Below the pieces are notes generated by a model, which was not told the DNA's origin, made no database searches, and saw only the letters and a program-made list of their open reading frames with translations. Positions 35,002 through 42,348 of a stretch of 42,348 nucleotides of DNA are shown in pieces (within the stretch, counting starts at the first letter, position 1; each line of letters begins with the position of its first letter). The DNA comes from an uncultured Clostridia bacterium (GTDB taxonomy: Bacteria > Bacillota > Clostridia > TANB77 > CAG-508). The translations under genes and the position numbers were made by a program. The DNA lies in assembly GCA_947628215.1 (NCBI GenBank), contig CANQYZ010000015.1, positions 1 through 42,348 on the forward strand, read 5' to 3'.

Positions 35002-35083
35002 AGTTAAAATGAAAATGCACTATACAAAAGAAAAAATTAAGTATATAATTAAAAATAATTTGATATATAGGAGAGATAGATAA

Positions 35084-36553
35084 GTGGAACTAAAAAGTGT
35101 TTTAAGTAGTTTAGAAAATCTAAAAGCTAAAGGTAATCTAAACATAGATATTCAAAATGTTGAATGTGATTCTAGAAAAGTTACAAATAATACTTTATTT
35201 GTAGCAATTACTGGATATGATGTTGATGGTCATGACTATATAGAAGAGGCAATAAAAAATGGCGCTAAAGCAATTTTAATTGAAAATGTTGCTAAAATAA
35301 AAAATCTTAATATACCTGATGATGTAACGATTATAGTTGCAGAAAATTCAAGACATGCTTTAGCTATTGCTGCTTGCAATTTCTATGATAATCCATCTAG
35401 AAAATTTAAATTAATTGGAATTACAGGAACAAAAGGAAAAACCACTACAACCTATATGATAAAAACACTTCTTGAAGCATCTGGTAAAAAGGTAGGGTTA
35501 ATTGGAACTATTGAGAACTTTATAGGAGAAGATAGCCTTGGAGAAAGTGATAGAACTACACCAGAAAGTTTAGAACTTCAAAGATTTTTTGCTAAGATGG
35601 CAGAAGAAAAAGTAGAATATGTTGTTATGGAAGTTTCATCACAAGCATTAAAACTTCATAGAGTTGATGGTTGTGATTTTGATGTTGGAATTTATACAAA
35701 CTTTTCAAAAGAACATATTAGTGAAAAAGAACATCCTGATATGGAAGATTACTTTAATTCAAAATTAAAGTTATTTGATATGTGTAAAATTGCATTTGTA
35801 AATATAGATGATTTTAGAGGCACAAGAGTAAAGAAATCAGCTAAATGTGAAGTAAAAACATATGGTATTGATAATATTTGTGATTTACTTGCAAAAGATA
35901 TTACAATAACAAATGTTGGAGTTGATTTTAAAGCAAAACTTGGAGATAGAAATGAAAGAGTAAAAGTTGATATTCCAGGAAGATTTAGTGTATATAATTC
36001 TTTAGCTGCAATATCTGTTGCTCTTTACTATGGTTGCAAAGTAGAAACTATAAAAACAGCCTTAGAAGAAATTAAAGTTCCAGGGAGAAGTGAATTAATT
36101 CCTAATAAGAAAGAACTATCAATAATGATAGATTATGCTCATTCTCCAGAAAGTCTTCAAAATATTCTTCAAGCAGTAAAGACATATACTAGAGGCAGAG
36201 TAATATTAGTATTTGGATGTGGTGGAGATAGAGATAGAACTAAAAGACCTATTATGGGAGAAATAGCAGGAAGAATTGCAGACTTTACAATACTTACTTC
36301 AGATAATCCAAGAACAGAAAATCCAGAAATGATTATTGATGATATAGAAAAAGGAATTTCAAAAACAAAAGGAAAATATGATAGAGTAACAGATAGAAAA
36401 GAAGCTATAGAAAAAGCTTTAAAGATGGCAGGCAAAAAGGATATAGTAATTCTTGCAGGAAAAGGTCATGAACCTTATCAAGAAATAGACAAAGTAAAAT
36501 ATCCTTTTGATGAAAGAATTATAGTAAAAGAGATATTGGAAAAAATGAATTAA
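35084..36553 (+). CDS. murE: MurE UDP-MurNAc-tripeptide synthetase (meso-diaminopimelate type)
   Basis: 489 residues, start GTG after GGAGAG. It adds the third amino acid to UDP-MurNAc-L-Ala-D-Glu in the cytoplasm. ATP-binding loop GTKGKTTTTYMIKTLLE (from about residue 115), EVSSQALKLHRVDG, DYAHSPESLQ and SDNPRTENP. The DNPR motif marks enzymes that add meso-diaminopimelate rather than lysine. It is followed 12 bases later by mraY. The gene murF, usually next, is absent. Confidence 0.97.
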   Translation: MELKSVLSSLENLKAKGNLNIDIQNVECDSRKVTNNTLFVAITGYDVDGHDYIEEAIKNGAKAILIENVAKIKNLNIPDDVTIIVAENSRHALAIAACNFYDNPSRKFKLIGITGTKGKTTTTYMIKTLLEASGKKVGLIGTIENFIGEDSLGESDRTTPESLELQRFFAKMAEEKVEYVVMEVSSQALKLHRVDGCDFDVGIYTNFSKEHISEKEHPDMEDYFNSKLKLFDMCKIAFVNIDDFRGTRVKKSAKCEVKTYGIDNICDLLAKDITITNVGVDFKAKLGDRNERVKVDIPGRFSVYNSLAAISVALYYGCKVETIKTALEEIKVPGRSELIPNKKELSIMIDYAHSPESLQNILQAVKTYTRGRVILVFGCGGDRDRTKRPIMGEIAGRIADFTILTSDNPRTENPEMIIDDIEKGISKTKGKYDRVTDRKEAIEKALKMAGKKDIVILAGKGHEPYQEIDKVKYPFDERIIVKEILEKMN

Positions 36554-36565
36554 GGGGAGAGATAA

Positions 36566-37534
36566 GTGGATTTTAGCATAAAAATATTACTTATAACATT
36601 TTTTATTTCAGTAGTATCTGGAATATTTATAATACCAGCTTTAAGAAGACTAAAAGTAGGTCAATCTGAAAGAGAAGAAGGACCTAAATCACACTTAAAA
36701 AAACAAGGAACACCTACAATGGGTGGAATTATAATGATAATTGCAGTTATTATTTCCACAATTATCACATATATTTATAATGTAGATTTAGCAAAGAAAA
36801 TAATACCTATAGCATTAGCAGCAATAGGATTTGGAATTATTGGATTAATTGATGATTATAAAAAGGTAGTTTTAAAAAATACAGATGGTATTAGTCCAAA
36901 AGCAAAAATGCTTGGATTACTTATAATTTCAATATGTTATGTTTTATATTTAATAAAAGGAATAAATATTGAAACAAGTACTTTAATACCATTTTTCAAA
37001 AATTATATAGTGCTTCCTATTTATATATACATTCCATTTACAATTATAGTAATGTTAGCTACAACAAATGCAGTTAATTTAACAGATGGAATAGATGGAT
37101 TAGCAACTACTATATCTCTTATTATAGTAACTACTTTATCAGTAATTGGAATAGTTTTTGGTGAGACGGAAGTTTCAATAATAGGAAGTATAATTTGCGG
37201 AGCATGTTTAGGATTTTTAATTTATAATATAAATAAGGCTAAAGTATTTATGGGAGATACAGGATCATTATTTTTAGGAGGAGTAATATCATGTATTGCC
37301 ATATATTTAAAAATGCCATTTATACTACTAATTATTGCACTAGTACCGGTTTTTGAAACTTTATCAGTGATAATTCAAGTTGCATATTATAAAAGAACTA
37401 AAAAAAGAATATTCAAGATGACTCCTATTCATCATCATTTCGAATTATCAGGCTGGAAAGAGAATAAAGTAGTTAGAGTTTTTTCAATGACTACACTTAT
37501 TTTATGTATAATAGGAATATTTTCTGTTATATAA
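36566..37534 (+). CDS. mraY: MraY phospho-MurNAc-pentapeptide translocase
   Basis: 322 residues, about ten membrane helices, GTG start after AGGGGAGAG. It links UDP-MurNAc-pentapeptide to undecaprenyl phosphate, making lipid I. Motifs: GTPTMGGIIMI, LIDDYKKV, NAVNLTDGIDGLA (catalytic Asp), VFMGDTGSLFLGG and PIHHHFEL. The GTG is supported by spacing, because the MDFSIKILLITFFI start is typical for the family. murD, often next, is absent; ftsW follows after 20 bases. Confidence 0.97.
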   Translation: MDFSIKILLITFFISVVSGIFIIPALRRLKVGQSEREEGPKSHLKKQGTPTMGGIIMIIAVIISTIITYIYNVDLAKKIIPIALAAIGFGIIGLIDDYKKVVLKNTDGISPKAKMLGLLIISICYVLYLIKGINIETSTLIPFFKNYIVLPIYIYIPFTIIVMLATTNAVNLTDGIDGLATTISLIIVTTLSVIGIVFGETEVSIIGSIICGACLGFLIYNINKAKVFMGDTGSLFLGGVISCIAIYLKMPFILLIIALVPVFETLSVIIQVAYYKRTKKRIFKMTPIHHHFELSGWKENKVVRVFSMTTLILCIIGIFSVI

Positions 37535-37554
37535 ATAGATAGGGGAATTTTTTA

Positions 37555-38703
37555 ATGACTAAGATAAAAAAAGATAAGAGAATAACCTTTTTTACTAGGT
37601 CAAAAGCACCAGTAGATTTCATATTACTTTTAACAGTAGTAATTCTTTTAGCTACTGGAATAATTATGGTGCTTTCAGCTTCATCTCCAACAGCATTAGC
37701 AGAATCTGGAGATAGCTATACATATTTATATAAACAATGTTTTTGTGCAGCAATTGGTCTTGTTGTTATGTTTATACTAACATTAATAGATTATAGAGTA
37801 TTTAAAAGATTATATAAGTTAGTTTATATTGCAACTATTGCTGTACTTTGCTTAGTATTTATATTTGGTATATCAGAAAATGGTGCAACTAGATGGGTTT
37901 ATATTGGACCTATATCTTTTCAACCATCTGAAGTTGCAAAAGTTGGAATAATACTTTTTTACGCAGAATTATTAACTAGAAAAAAAGATAAATTAAAAAA
38001 TTTTAAAGAAGGAATATTATATTCATTAGTTTGGTTAATTCCAATTGTTTTACTTGTATTTGGAGTACAAAACCACTTAAGTGCTACAATAGTAATTTGT
38101 TTCTTAGCGTTATTTTTAATGTTTATGGCAGGATGCAAGATAAGTCATTTTATAATAATTGGAGTAATTCTTGCTGCGGTTGGTATACCAGCATTATTTA
38201 TGTCAAAAGGTGGATTTAGATTAAATAGAATTATGAGTTTTGCAAATCCAGGAACAGATATATCTGGAACAGAGTGGCAAACAAATCAAAGTTTATATGC
38301 AATAGGATCTGGTGGAATATTTGGTGTTGGACTTGGAAACAGTAAACAAAAATATTTATATCTTCCAGAACCACATAATGATTTTATTTTTGCTGTTATT
38401 GCAGAAGAATTGGGATTTGTCGGATGTTCTATAATATTAATTTTGTTTGCTATATTTATTTGGAGAGGAATAGTTATAGCAATGAAATCTAAAGATATGT
38501 TTGGAAGTTTAGTTGCAATTGGAATCACGTCTTTAGTTGCAGTAGAACTTATAATAAATGTTGCTGTTGTTTCAAATTTAATGCCAGTAACAGGAATGTC
38601 ACTTCCATTTATAAGTTATGGCGGTACATCAATTATTGTAATGCTTGCAGCAATCGGTATTTTGCTCAATATTTCAAAAGTAAATAATGAACAAGAGAAA
38701 TAG
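37555..38703 (+). CDS. ftsW: FtsW/SpoVE-type lipid II glycan polymerase (SEDS family)
   Basis: 382 residues with ten membrane helices. SEDS proteins polymerise lipid II together with a class B PBP, so its natural partner is the interrupted PBP upstream. Motifs: GATRWVYIGPISFQPSEVAK, QPSEV, FGVGLGNSKQKYLYLPEPHND and VTGMSLPFISYGGTS. Position between mraY and murG matches spoVE in Bacillus clusters; sequence alone does not separate FtsW from SpoVE. Ribosome site AGGGGA. Confidence 0.94.
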   Translation: MTKIKKDKRITFFTRSKAPVDFILLLTVVILLATGIIMVLSASSPTALAESGDSYTYLYKQCFCAAIGLVVMFILTLIDYRVFKRLYKLVYIATIAVLCLVFIFGISENGATRWVYIGPISFQPSEVAKVGIILFYAELLTRKKDKLKNFKEGILYSLVWLIPIVLLVFGVQNHLSATIVICFLALFLMFMAGCKISHFIIIGVILAAVGIPALFMSKGGFRLNRIMSFANPGTDISGTEWQTNQSLYAIGSGGIFGVGLGNSKQKYLYLPEPHNDFIFAVIAEELGFVGCSIILILFAIFIWRGIVIAMKSKDMFGSLVAIGITSLVAVELIINVAVVSNLMPVTGMSLPFISYGGTSIIVMLAAIGILLNISKVNNEQEK

Positions 38704-38720
38704 AATAGGAGTGTATATAA

Positions 38721-39839
38721 ATGAGAGTAATTATTGCAGCAGCAGGAACTGGAGGACATATAAACCCGGGACTTTCAATTGCAAATAAAATAAAGGAGAA
38801 AGAACCATCTTCTGAAATCATATTTGTTGGCACTGATAGGGGAATTGAAAATGATTTAGTTCCAAGAGCAGGATATGAATTAAAAACAGTAGATGCTTAT
38901 GGATTATCTAAAAGTATAAGTCCGTCTGCATTAAAAAAAGACTTAAAGACATTAAAAGGGTTTTTTGAAGCAAAGAAAATAGTTAAAGAATTTAAACCAG
39001 ATATAGTAATTGGAACTGGTGGATATATATGCGGTGGAGTTATAAGTGGTGCTCATAAATTAAACATCCCAACTGCAATACATGAAAGTAATGCATATCC
39101 AGGTAAAGCAACAAAAATGTTATCTAAAAAATTAGATAGAATTTTTGTAGGATTTGAAGAGACTAAAAAGTTTTTAAATAATGAAGAAAAAGTAATAGTA
39201 ACAGGTACTCCAACAAAAGTAGAAAAAAAGGATATTTCAGTAGAAGAAAAAAATGAACTTTTGAAATCAGTCAAATTAAATGATAAATTACCATTAGTAC
39301 TTGCTTTTGGAGGAAGTCAAGGAGCTCAAAGAATAAATGAAGCTTTAATAGAAATTATAAAAAATAGAAAAAATAAAAATTATCAATTATTTTGGGCAGC
39401 GGGTCCAAAACAATATGATATAGTAAAAGAAGAATTATCAAAGGTAGGTATGGATATTGAAAAATTAGATAATACTTCAATAGTTCCATATATATATAAT
39501 ATGACAGAATATATGAATATAGCAGATTTAGTAGTATCTAGAAGTGGAGCAATGACAATTACAGAACTTTCTTTAGTAGAAAAACCTGCAATATTTATAC
39601 CACTTCCAAGTATGTCTGCAAATAGACAGATAGATAATGCTAAAGTTTTAGAAAAATTAGGAGCAGCAAGAATCATATTAAATGAAGAAGTAAATGGAAC
39701 AAATCTATCTGAAAATATAGAAGATATGATTAAAGATATAGATAAATTAAAAGAAATGGGAAAAAAAGCTTCAACAATTGCAAAATATAATGTATTAGAT
39801 AGAATATATGATGAAATAAAGAAAATAGTAAGAAAATAG
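38721..39839 (+). CDS. murG: MurG N-acetylglucosaminyl transferase
   Basis: 372 residues. It adds GlcNAc to lipid I at the inner membrane face, making lipid II. Motifs: AGTGGHINPGLSIANKI, IGTGGYICGGV, HESNAYPGKATK, FGGSQGAQRINEAL and SRSGAMTITELS. TAGGAG precedes the ATG. It is the last wall gene of this cluster; ftsQ/divIB, ftsA and ftsZ do not follow, topA does. Confidence 0.97.
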   Translation: MRVIIAAAGTGGHINPGLSIANKIKEKEPSSEIIFVGTDRGIENDLVPRAGYELKTVDAYGLSKSISPSALKKDLKTLKGFFEAKKIVKEFKPDIVIGTGGYICGGVISGAHKLNIPTAIHESNAYPGKATKMLSKKLDRIFVGFEETKKFLNNEEKVIVTGTPTKVEKKDISVEEKNELLKSVKLNDKLPLVLAFGGSQGAQRINEALIEIIKNRKNKNYQLFWAAGPKQYDIVKEELSKVGMDIEKLDNTSIVPYIYNMTEYMNIADLVVSRSGAMTITELSLVEKPAIFIPLPSMSANRQIDNAKVLEKLGAARIILNEEVNGTNLSENIEDMIKDIDKLKEMGKKASTIAKYNVLDRIYDEIKKIVRK

Positions 39840-39934
39840 GCACATATTACATGTGTCTAATTTAAATTTAATAGTTGCAAAAAAAATGAATATAGATTAA
39901 AATACAAAAAGATTAAGAAAAAGGAGCTAGAAAA

Positions 39935-42034
39935 ATGGCTGATAAGTTAATAATAGTTGAGTCTCCGGCAAAAGCTAATACAATAAAGAAATTTCTAGGT
40001 GGAAGCACTAAGGTAGTAGCTTCAATGGGACATGTAAGAGACTTACCAAAGTCTAAACTCGGAATAGATACAAATAACTTTGAACCAGAATATATTAATA
40101 TAAGAGGAAAAGCTTCACTTATAAATTCACTTAAAAAAGATGCAAAACAAGCTAAAAAAGTTTACCTTGCAACTGACCCTGACCGTGAAGGAGAGGCTAT
40201 TGCATGGCATTTAGCATATTTACTTGGAATAGATAAAGATGAAGTTTGTAGAGTAACTTTTAATGAAATTACAAAAGAAACTGTAAAAGAATCTATGAAA
40301 AAGCCTAGAAAAATAGACTTAAATTTAATAGATGCTCAGCAAGCTAGAAGAGTTTTAGATAGAATAGTTGGATATAAAATAAGTCCAGTACTTTGGAAAA
40401 AAGTAAAAAGAGGACTATCTGCTGGTAGAGTACAATCAGTTGCAGTTAAACTTATAGTGGATAGAGAAGAAGAAATTGAAAACTTTATACCTGTAGAATA
40501 TTGGAATATAACTGCTATAGTTTCAGATAAAAAAACAAAGACAAAATTTGAGTCAAAATTAGTTGGAAAAGATGGAAAGAAAATTGAACTTCATTCAAAA
40601 GAAGAAGTAGATGAAGTTTTAAATGTACTAGAAAAAGCAAGATATATAGTAAAAGATGTAACTGTAGGAGAAAAGAAAAGGAATCCTGCTCCACCTTTTA
40701 CAACAAGTACACTTCAACAAGAAGCTTCAAGAAAACTTGGATTTCCAATTAAAAAAACAATGTCAGTAGCACAAGGTTTATATGAAGGAGTAAAGATTTC
40801 AGATAGAGGAACAACAGGTCTTATTACTTATATGAGAACTGATTCTACTAGAATTTCAGATGAAGCTAGAAAAGCTGCAAAAGAGCAGATTGAAAAAATA
40901 TATGGCGAAAATTATTATGAAAATAGATTTTATAAAGCAAAGGCAGATGCACAAGATGCACACGAAGCAATAAGACCATCATATGTAAACATACTTCCTG
41001 ATGATATTAAAGATAGTTTAACTCCAGATCAATATAAGCTTTATAAACTAATATATAATAGATTTTTAGCAAGTCAAATGTCATCTGCGGTTTATGATAC
41101 AATTGCAGTAGATATAAAGGCAGATGAATATGATTTAAAAACAACAGGTCAATCAATTAAGTTTAAAGGATTTATGACTTTATATGTAGAAGGGGCTGAC
41201 GAAGAAAAAGAATCAGAAGAACTTGGAATTGCAAGTATTCCATATCTTGAAAAACAAGATGAATTGAAGAAAGAAACTTTAGATGCAAAACAAAGCTATA
41301 CAGAACCACCAGCAAGATATACAGAAGCAAGTTTAGTTAAAGTATTAGAGGAAAAAGGAATAGGAAGACCAAGTACTTATGCTCCAATTATCACTACAAT
41401 ATTAGCTAGAAATTATATAGAAAAGGTACAAAAACAATTAGTTCCAACTGAACTTGGAAAAGTAGTAAATAAACTTTTAATAGAAAACTTTTCAGATATT
41501 ATAAATGTAGAATTTACTGCAAATATGGAAGAAGAGTTTGATAAAATAGCAGTTGGAGAAGAAAATTGGAAAAAAGTTATTAAAGATTTTTACGATCCTT
41601 TTGAAGTCGTAATAAATAAAGTAGAAAAAGAGTTAGAACATATAAAACTTGAAGATCCAGTATCTGATGTACCATGTGAAAAATGTGGAAGAATGATGGT
41701 AATAAAGATTGGTAGATATGGAAAGTTTTTAGCATGTCCTGGATATCCAGAATGTAGAAATGCAAAACCATATGTAGAAGTTATTGATGTTCCATGTCCA
41801 AAATGTGGTGGTAAGGTACAAATTAGAAAAACTAAAAAGAGAAGAACTTATTATATATGTGAAAATAATCCGAAAAGTTGTGACTATATTTCTTGGAATA
41901 AACCAAAAGAAGGAGAACAGTATACAGAAAATAAAGAAGTAGCAAATGAAATAGAAGAGGAAACAAAGAAGAAAAGAGCTACTAAAAAGACTACTAGAAA
42001 GAAGACAAAAACTACAAGAAAAAAGAAAAAATAA
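39935..42034 (+). CDS. topA: DNA topoisomerase I
   Basis: 699 residues. It relaxes negative supercoils by a transient 5' phosphotyrosine break. Toprim domain at the start (LIIVESPAKANTIKKFLGG, TDPDREGEAIAWHL), catalytic Tyr299 in GLITYMRTDSTRIS, and EEKGIGRPSTYAPII. Two C-terminal zinc ribbons follow: CEKCGRMM...CPGYPEC and CPKCGG...CENNPKSC. The last 20 or so residues are Lys/Arg/Thr-rich, a basic tail that should help bind DNA. AAGGAG precedes the ATG. A strong terminator follows. Confidence 0.98.
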   Translation: MADKLIIVESPAKANTIKKFLGGSTKVVASMGHVRDLPKSKLGIDTNNFEPEYINIRGKASLINSLKKDAKQAKKVYLATDPDREGEAIAWHLAYLLGIDKDEVCRVTFNEITKETVKESMKKPRKIDLNLIDAQQARRVLDRIVGYKISPVLWKKVKRGLSAGRVQSVAVKLIVDREEEIENFIPVEYWNITAIVSDKKTKTKFESKLVGKDGKKIELHSKEEVDEVLNVLEKARYIVKDVTVGEKKRNPAPPFTTSTLQQEASRKLGFPIKKTMSVAQGLYEGVKISDRGTTGLITYMRTDSTRISDEARKAAKEQIEKIYGENYYENRFYKAKADAQDAHEAIRPSYVNILPDDIKDSLTPDQYKLYKLIYNRFLASQMSSAVYDTIAVDIKADEYDLKTTGQSIKFKGFMTLYVEGADEEKESEELGIASIPYLEKQDELKKETLDAKQSYTEPPARYTEASLVKVLEEKGIGRPSTYAPIITTILARNYIEKVQKQLVPTELGKVVNKLLIENFSDIINVEFTANMEEEFDKIAVGEENWKKVIKDFYDPFEVVINKVEKELEHIKLEDPVSDVPCEKCGRMMVIKIGRYGKFLACPGYPECRNAKPYVEVIDVPCPKCGGKVQIRKTKKRRTYYICENNPKSCDYISWNKPKEGEQYTENKEVANEIEEETKKKRATKKTTRKKTKTTRKKKK

Positions 42035-42041
42035 GAAACTT

Positions 42042-42075
42042 AAATGAGCTATTAGATAAATAGCTCATTTTTTAG
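42042..42075 (+). terminator. terminator of topA
   Basis: Stem AAATGAGCTAT (42042-42052) / ATAGCTCATTT (42060-42070), then TTTT. Confidence 0.92.
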
Positions 42076-42104
42076 AAAAAAGTCTAAAAAAGTCTAAAAA
42101 ACTA

Positions 42105-42134
42105 TTGACTTTAGAAGATATATTGTGCTAAAAT
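42105..42134 (+). promoter_or_regulatory. promoter of the candidate small RNA
   Basis: TTGACT (42105-42110), 18 bases, TAAAAT (42129-42134). Two AAAAAAGTCT repeats lie directly upstream (42077-42097). Confidence 0.7.
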
Positions 42135-42140
42135 ATTAAA

Positions 42141-42222
42141 TGTACCGAGCAATAGAAATTGATGTACAAAGGAACTAGTAATTTAACAAAAGATTTTAAG
42201 AGATAAACTAGTTTTATTTTTT
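42141..42222 (+). ncRNA. candidate small RNA or leader/attenuator
   Basis: A short unit of about 80 bases with its own promoter and terminator and no ORF. A 5' hairpin TGTAC/GTACA (42141-42167) is followed by the terminator stem AACTAGT (42173-42179) / ACTAGTT (42207-42213) and TTATTTTTT. The large terminator loop could hold a regulatory sequence. No known family was recognised. Confidence 0.45.
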
Positions 42223-42305
42223 GCCCTTTTTTAGGTAAAAAAATACATCAAAAATTCGGTAAAACATAACTAAAAATAAAACTTAAAAAAATCTTTAAAA
42301 AAGTG

Positions 42306-42334
42306 TTGACTTTGATTTTTAGTTGTGTTAAAAT
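42306..42334 (+). promoter_or_regulatory. promoter at the right edge
   Basis: TTGACT (42306-42311), 17 bases, TAAAAT (42329-42334). It reads out of the window, so the gene is not visible. The rest of 42223-42305 is AT-rich without features. Confidence 0.7.
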
Positions 42335-42348
42335 AAGTTTCGTTCCGA

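Overview
The window is a chromosomal piece of a very AT-rich, anaerobic, Gram-positive type bacterium (Bacillota, most likely an uncultured Clostridia lineage). The evidence is strong AGGAGG-type ribosome sites, TTGACA/TATAAT promoters, a MraZ-led division/cell-wall cluster, a MurE with the DNPR motif of meso-diaminopimelate-adding enzymes, a rubredoxin, LPXTG surface anchoring and Firmicute-type gene neighbourhoods.

Layout. 1-3832: end of rpoD, a small companion gene, tRNA-Met, a decayed dinD, a scrap of a second rpmA, an unknown coiled-coil gene, and rplU-rpmA on the minus strand. 4037-4831: membrane-anchored cyclophilin. 4915-11345: a complete type V-A CRISPR system (cas12a-cas4-cas1-cas2, leader, 12 repeats/11 spacers). 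11485-12899: an AbiE-type (type IV) toxin-antitoxin pair. 13091-17647: an M14 peptidoglycan endopeptidase, a metallo-hydrolase, AlkD-like and Nfo DNA-repair genes and a ComEC-like metallo-beta-lactamase-fold protein. 17677-17899: a GC-rich small gene of foreign composition. 18094-23448: clpB, a YdjH/YdjI-like membrane-stress pair and a PH-domain protein. 23548-39839: the dcw cluster (mraZ, rsmH, ftsL, PBP, murE, mraY, ftsW/spoVE, murG), split inside the PBP gene by a 7.1-kb serine-recombinase element. 39935-42034: topA, then a candidate small RNA.

Main discovery. Five genes (a metallo-hydrolase, clpB, rsmH, the PBP and the recombinase) are each broken by one extra base. In all five the zero-frame codon at the break is CGG. 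Dropping its C puts the ribosome on a glycine codon GGA/GGT and restores a full-length, family-typical protein, while the zero frame runs into a stop within two to six codons. I found no other in-frame CGG in any gene of the window, although CGG occurs often out of frame. This is best explained by CGG being an unassigned codon used as, or tolerated as, a +1 ribosomal frameshift signal.

Second discovery. The PBP gene (SpoVD/FtsI type, with a PASTA tail) is cut at a Gly-Gly-Gly stretch by an element carrying a 41-codon ORF, a large serine recombinase, a rubredoxin and a 1624-residue LPXTG surface protein. The two junctions share a GGTG core with symmetrical inverted flanks, and precise excision would rebuild the PBP in frame. 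This resembles the developmentally excised skin-type elements of sporulation genes. The recombinase itself needs the CGG frameshift. Smaller points include an anti-repeat in the CRISPR leader, an internal duplication of two spacers, MraZ operator repeats and a GC-rich orphan gene.
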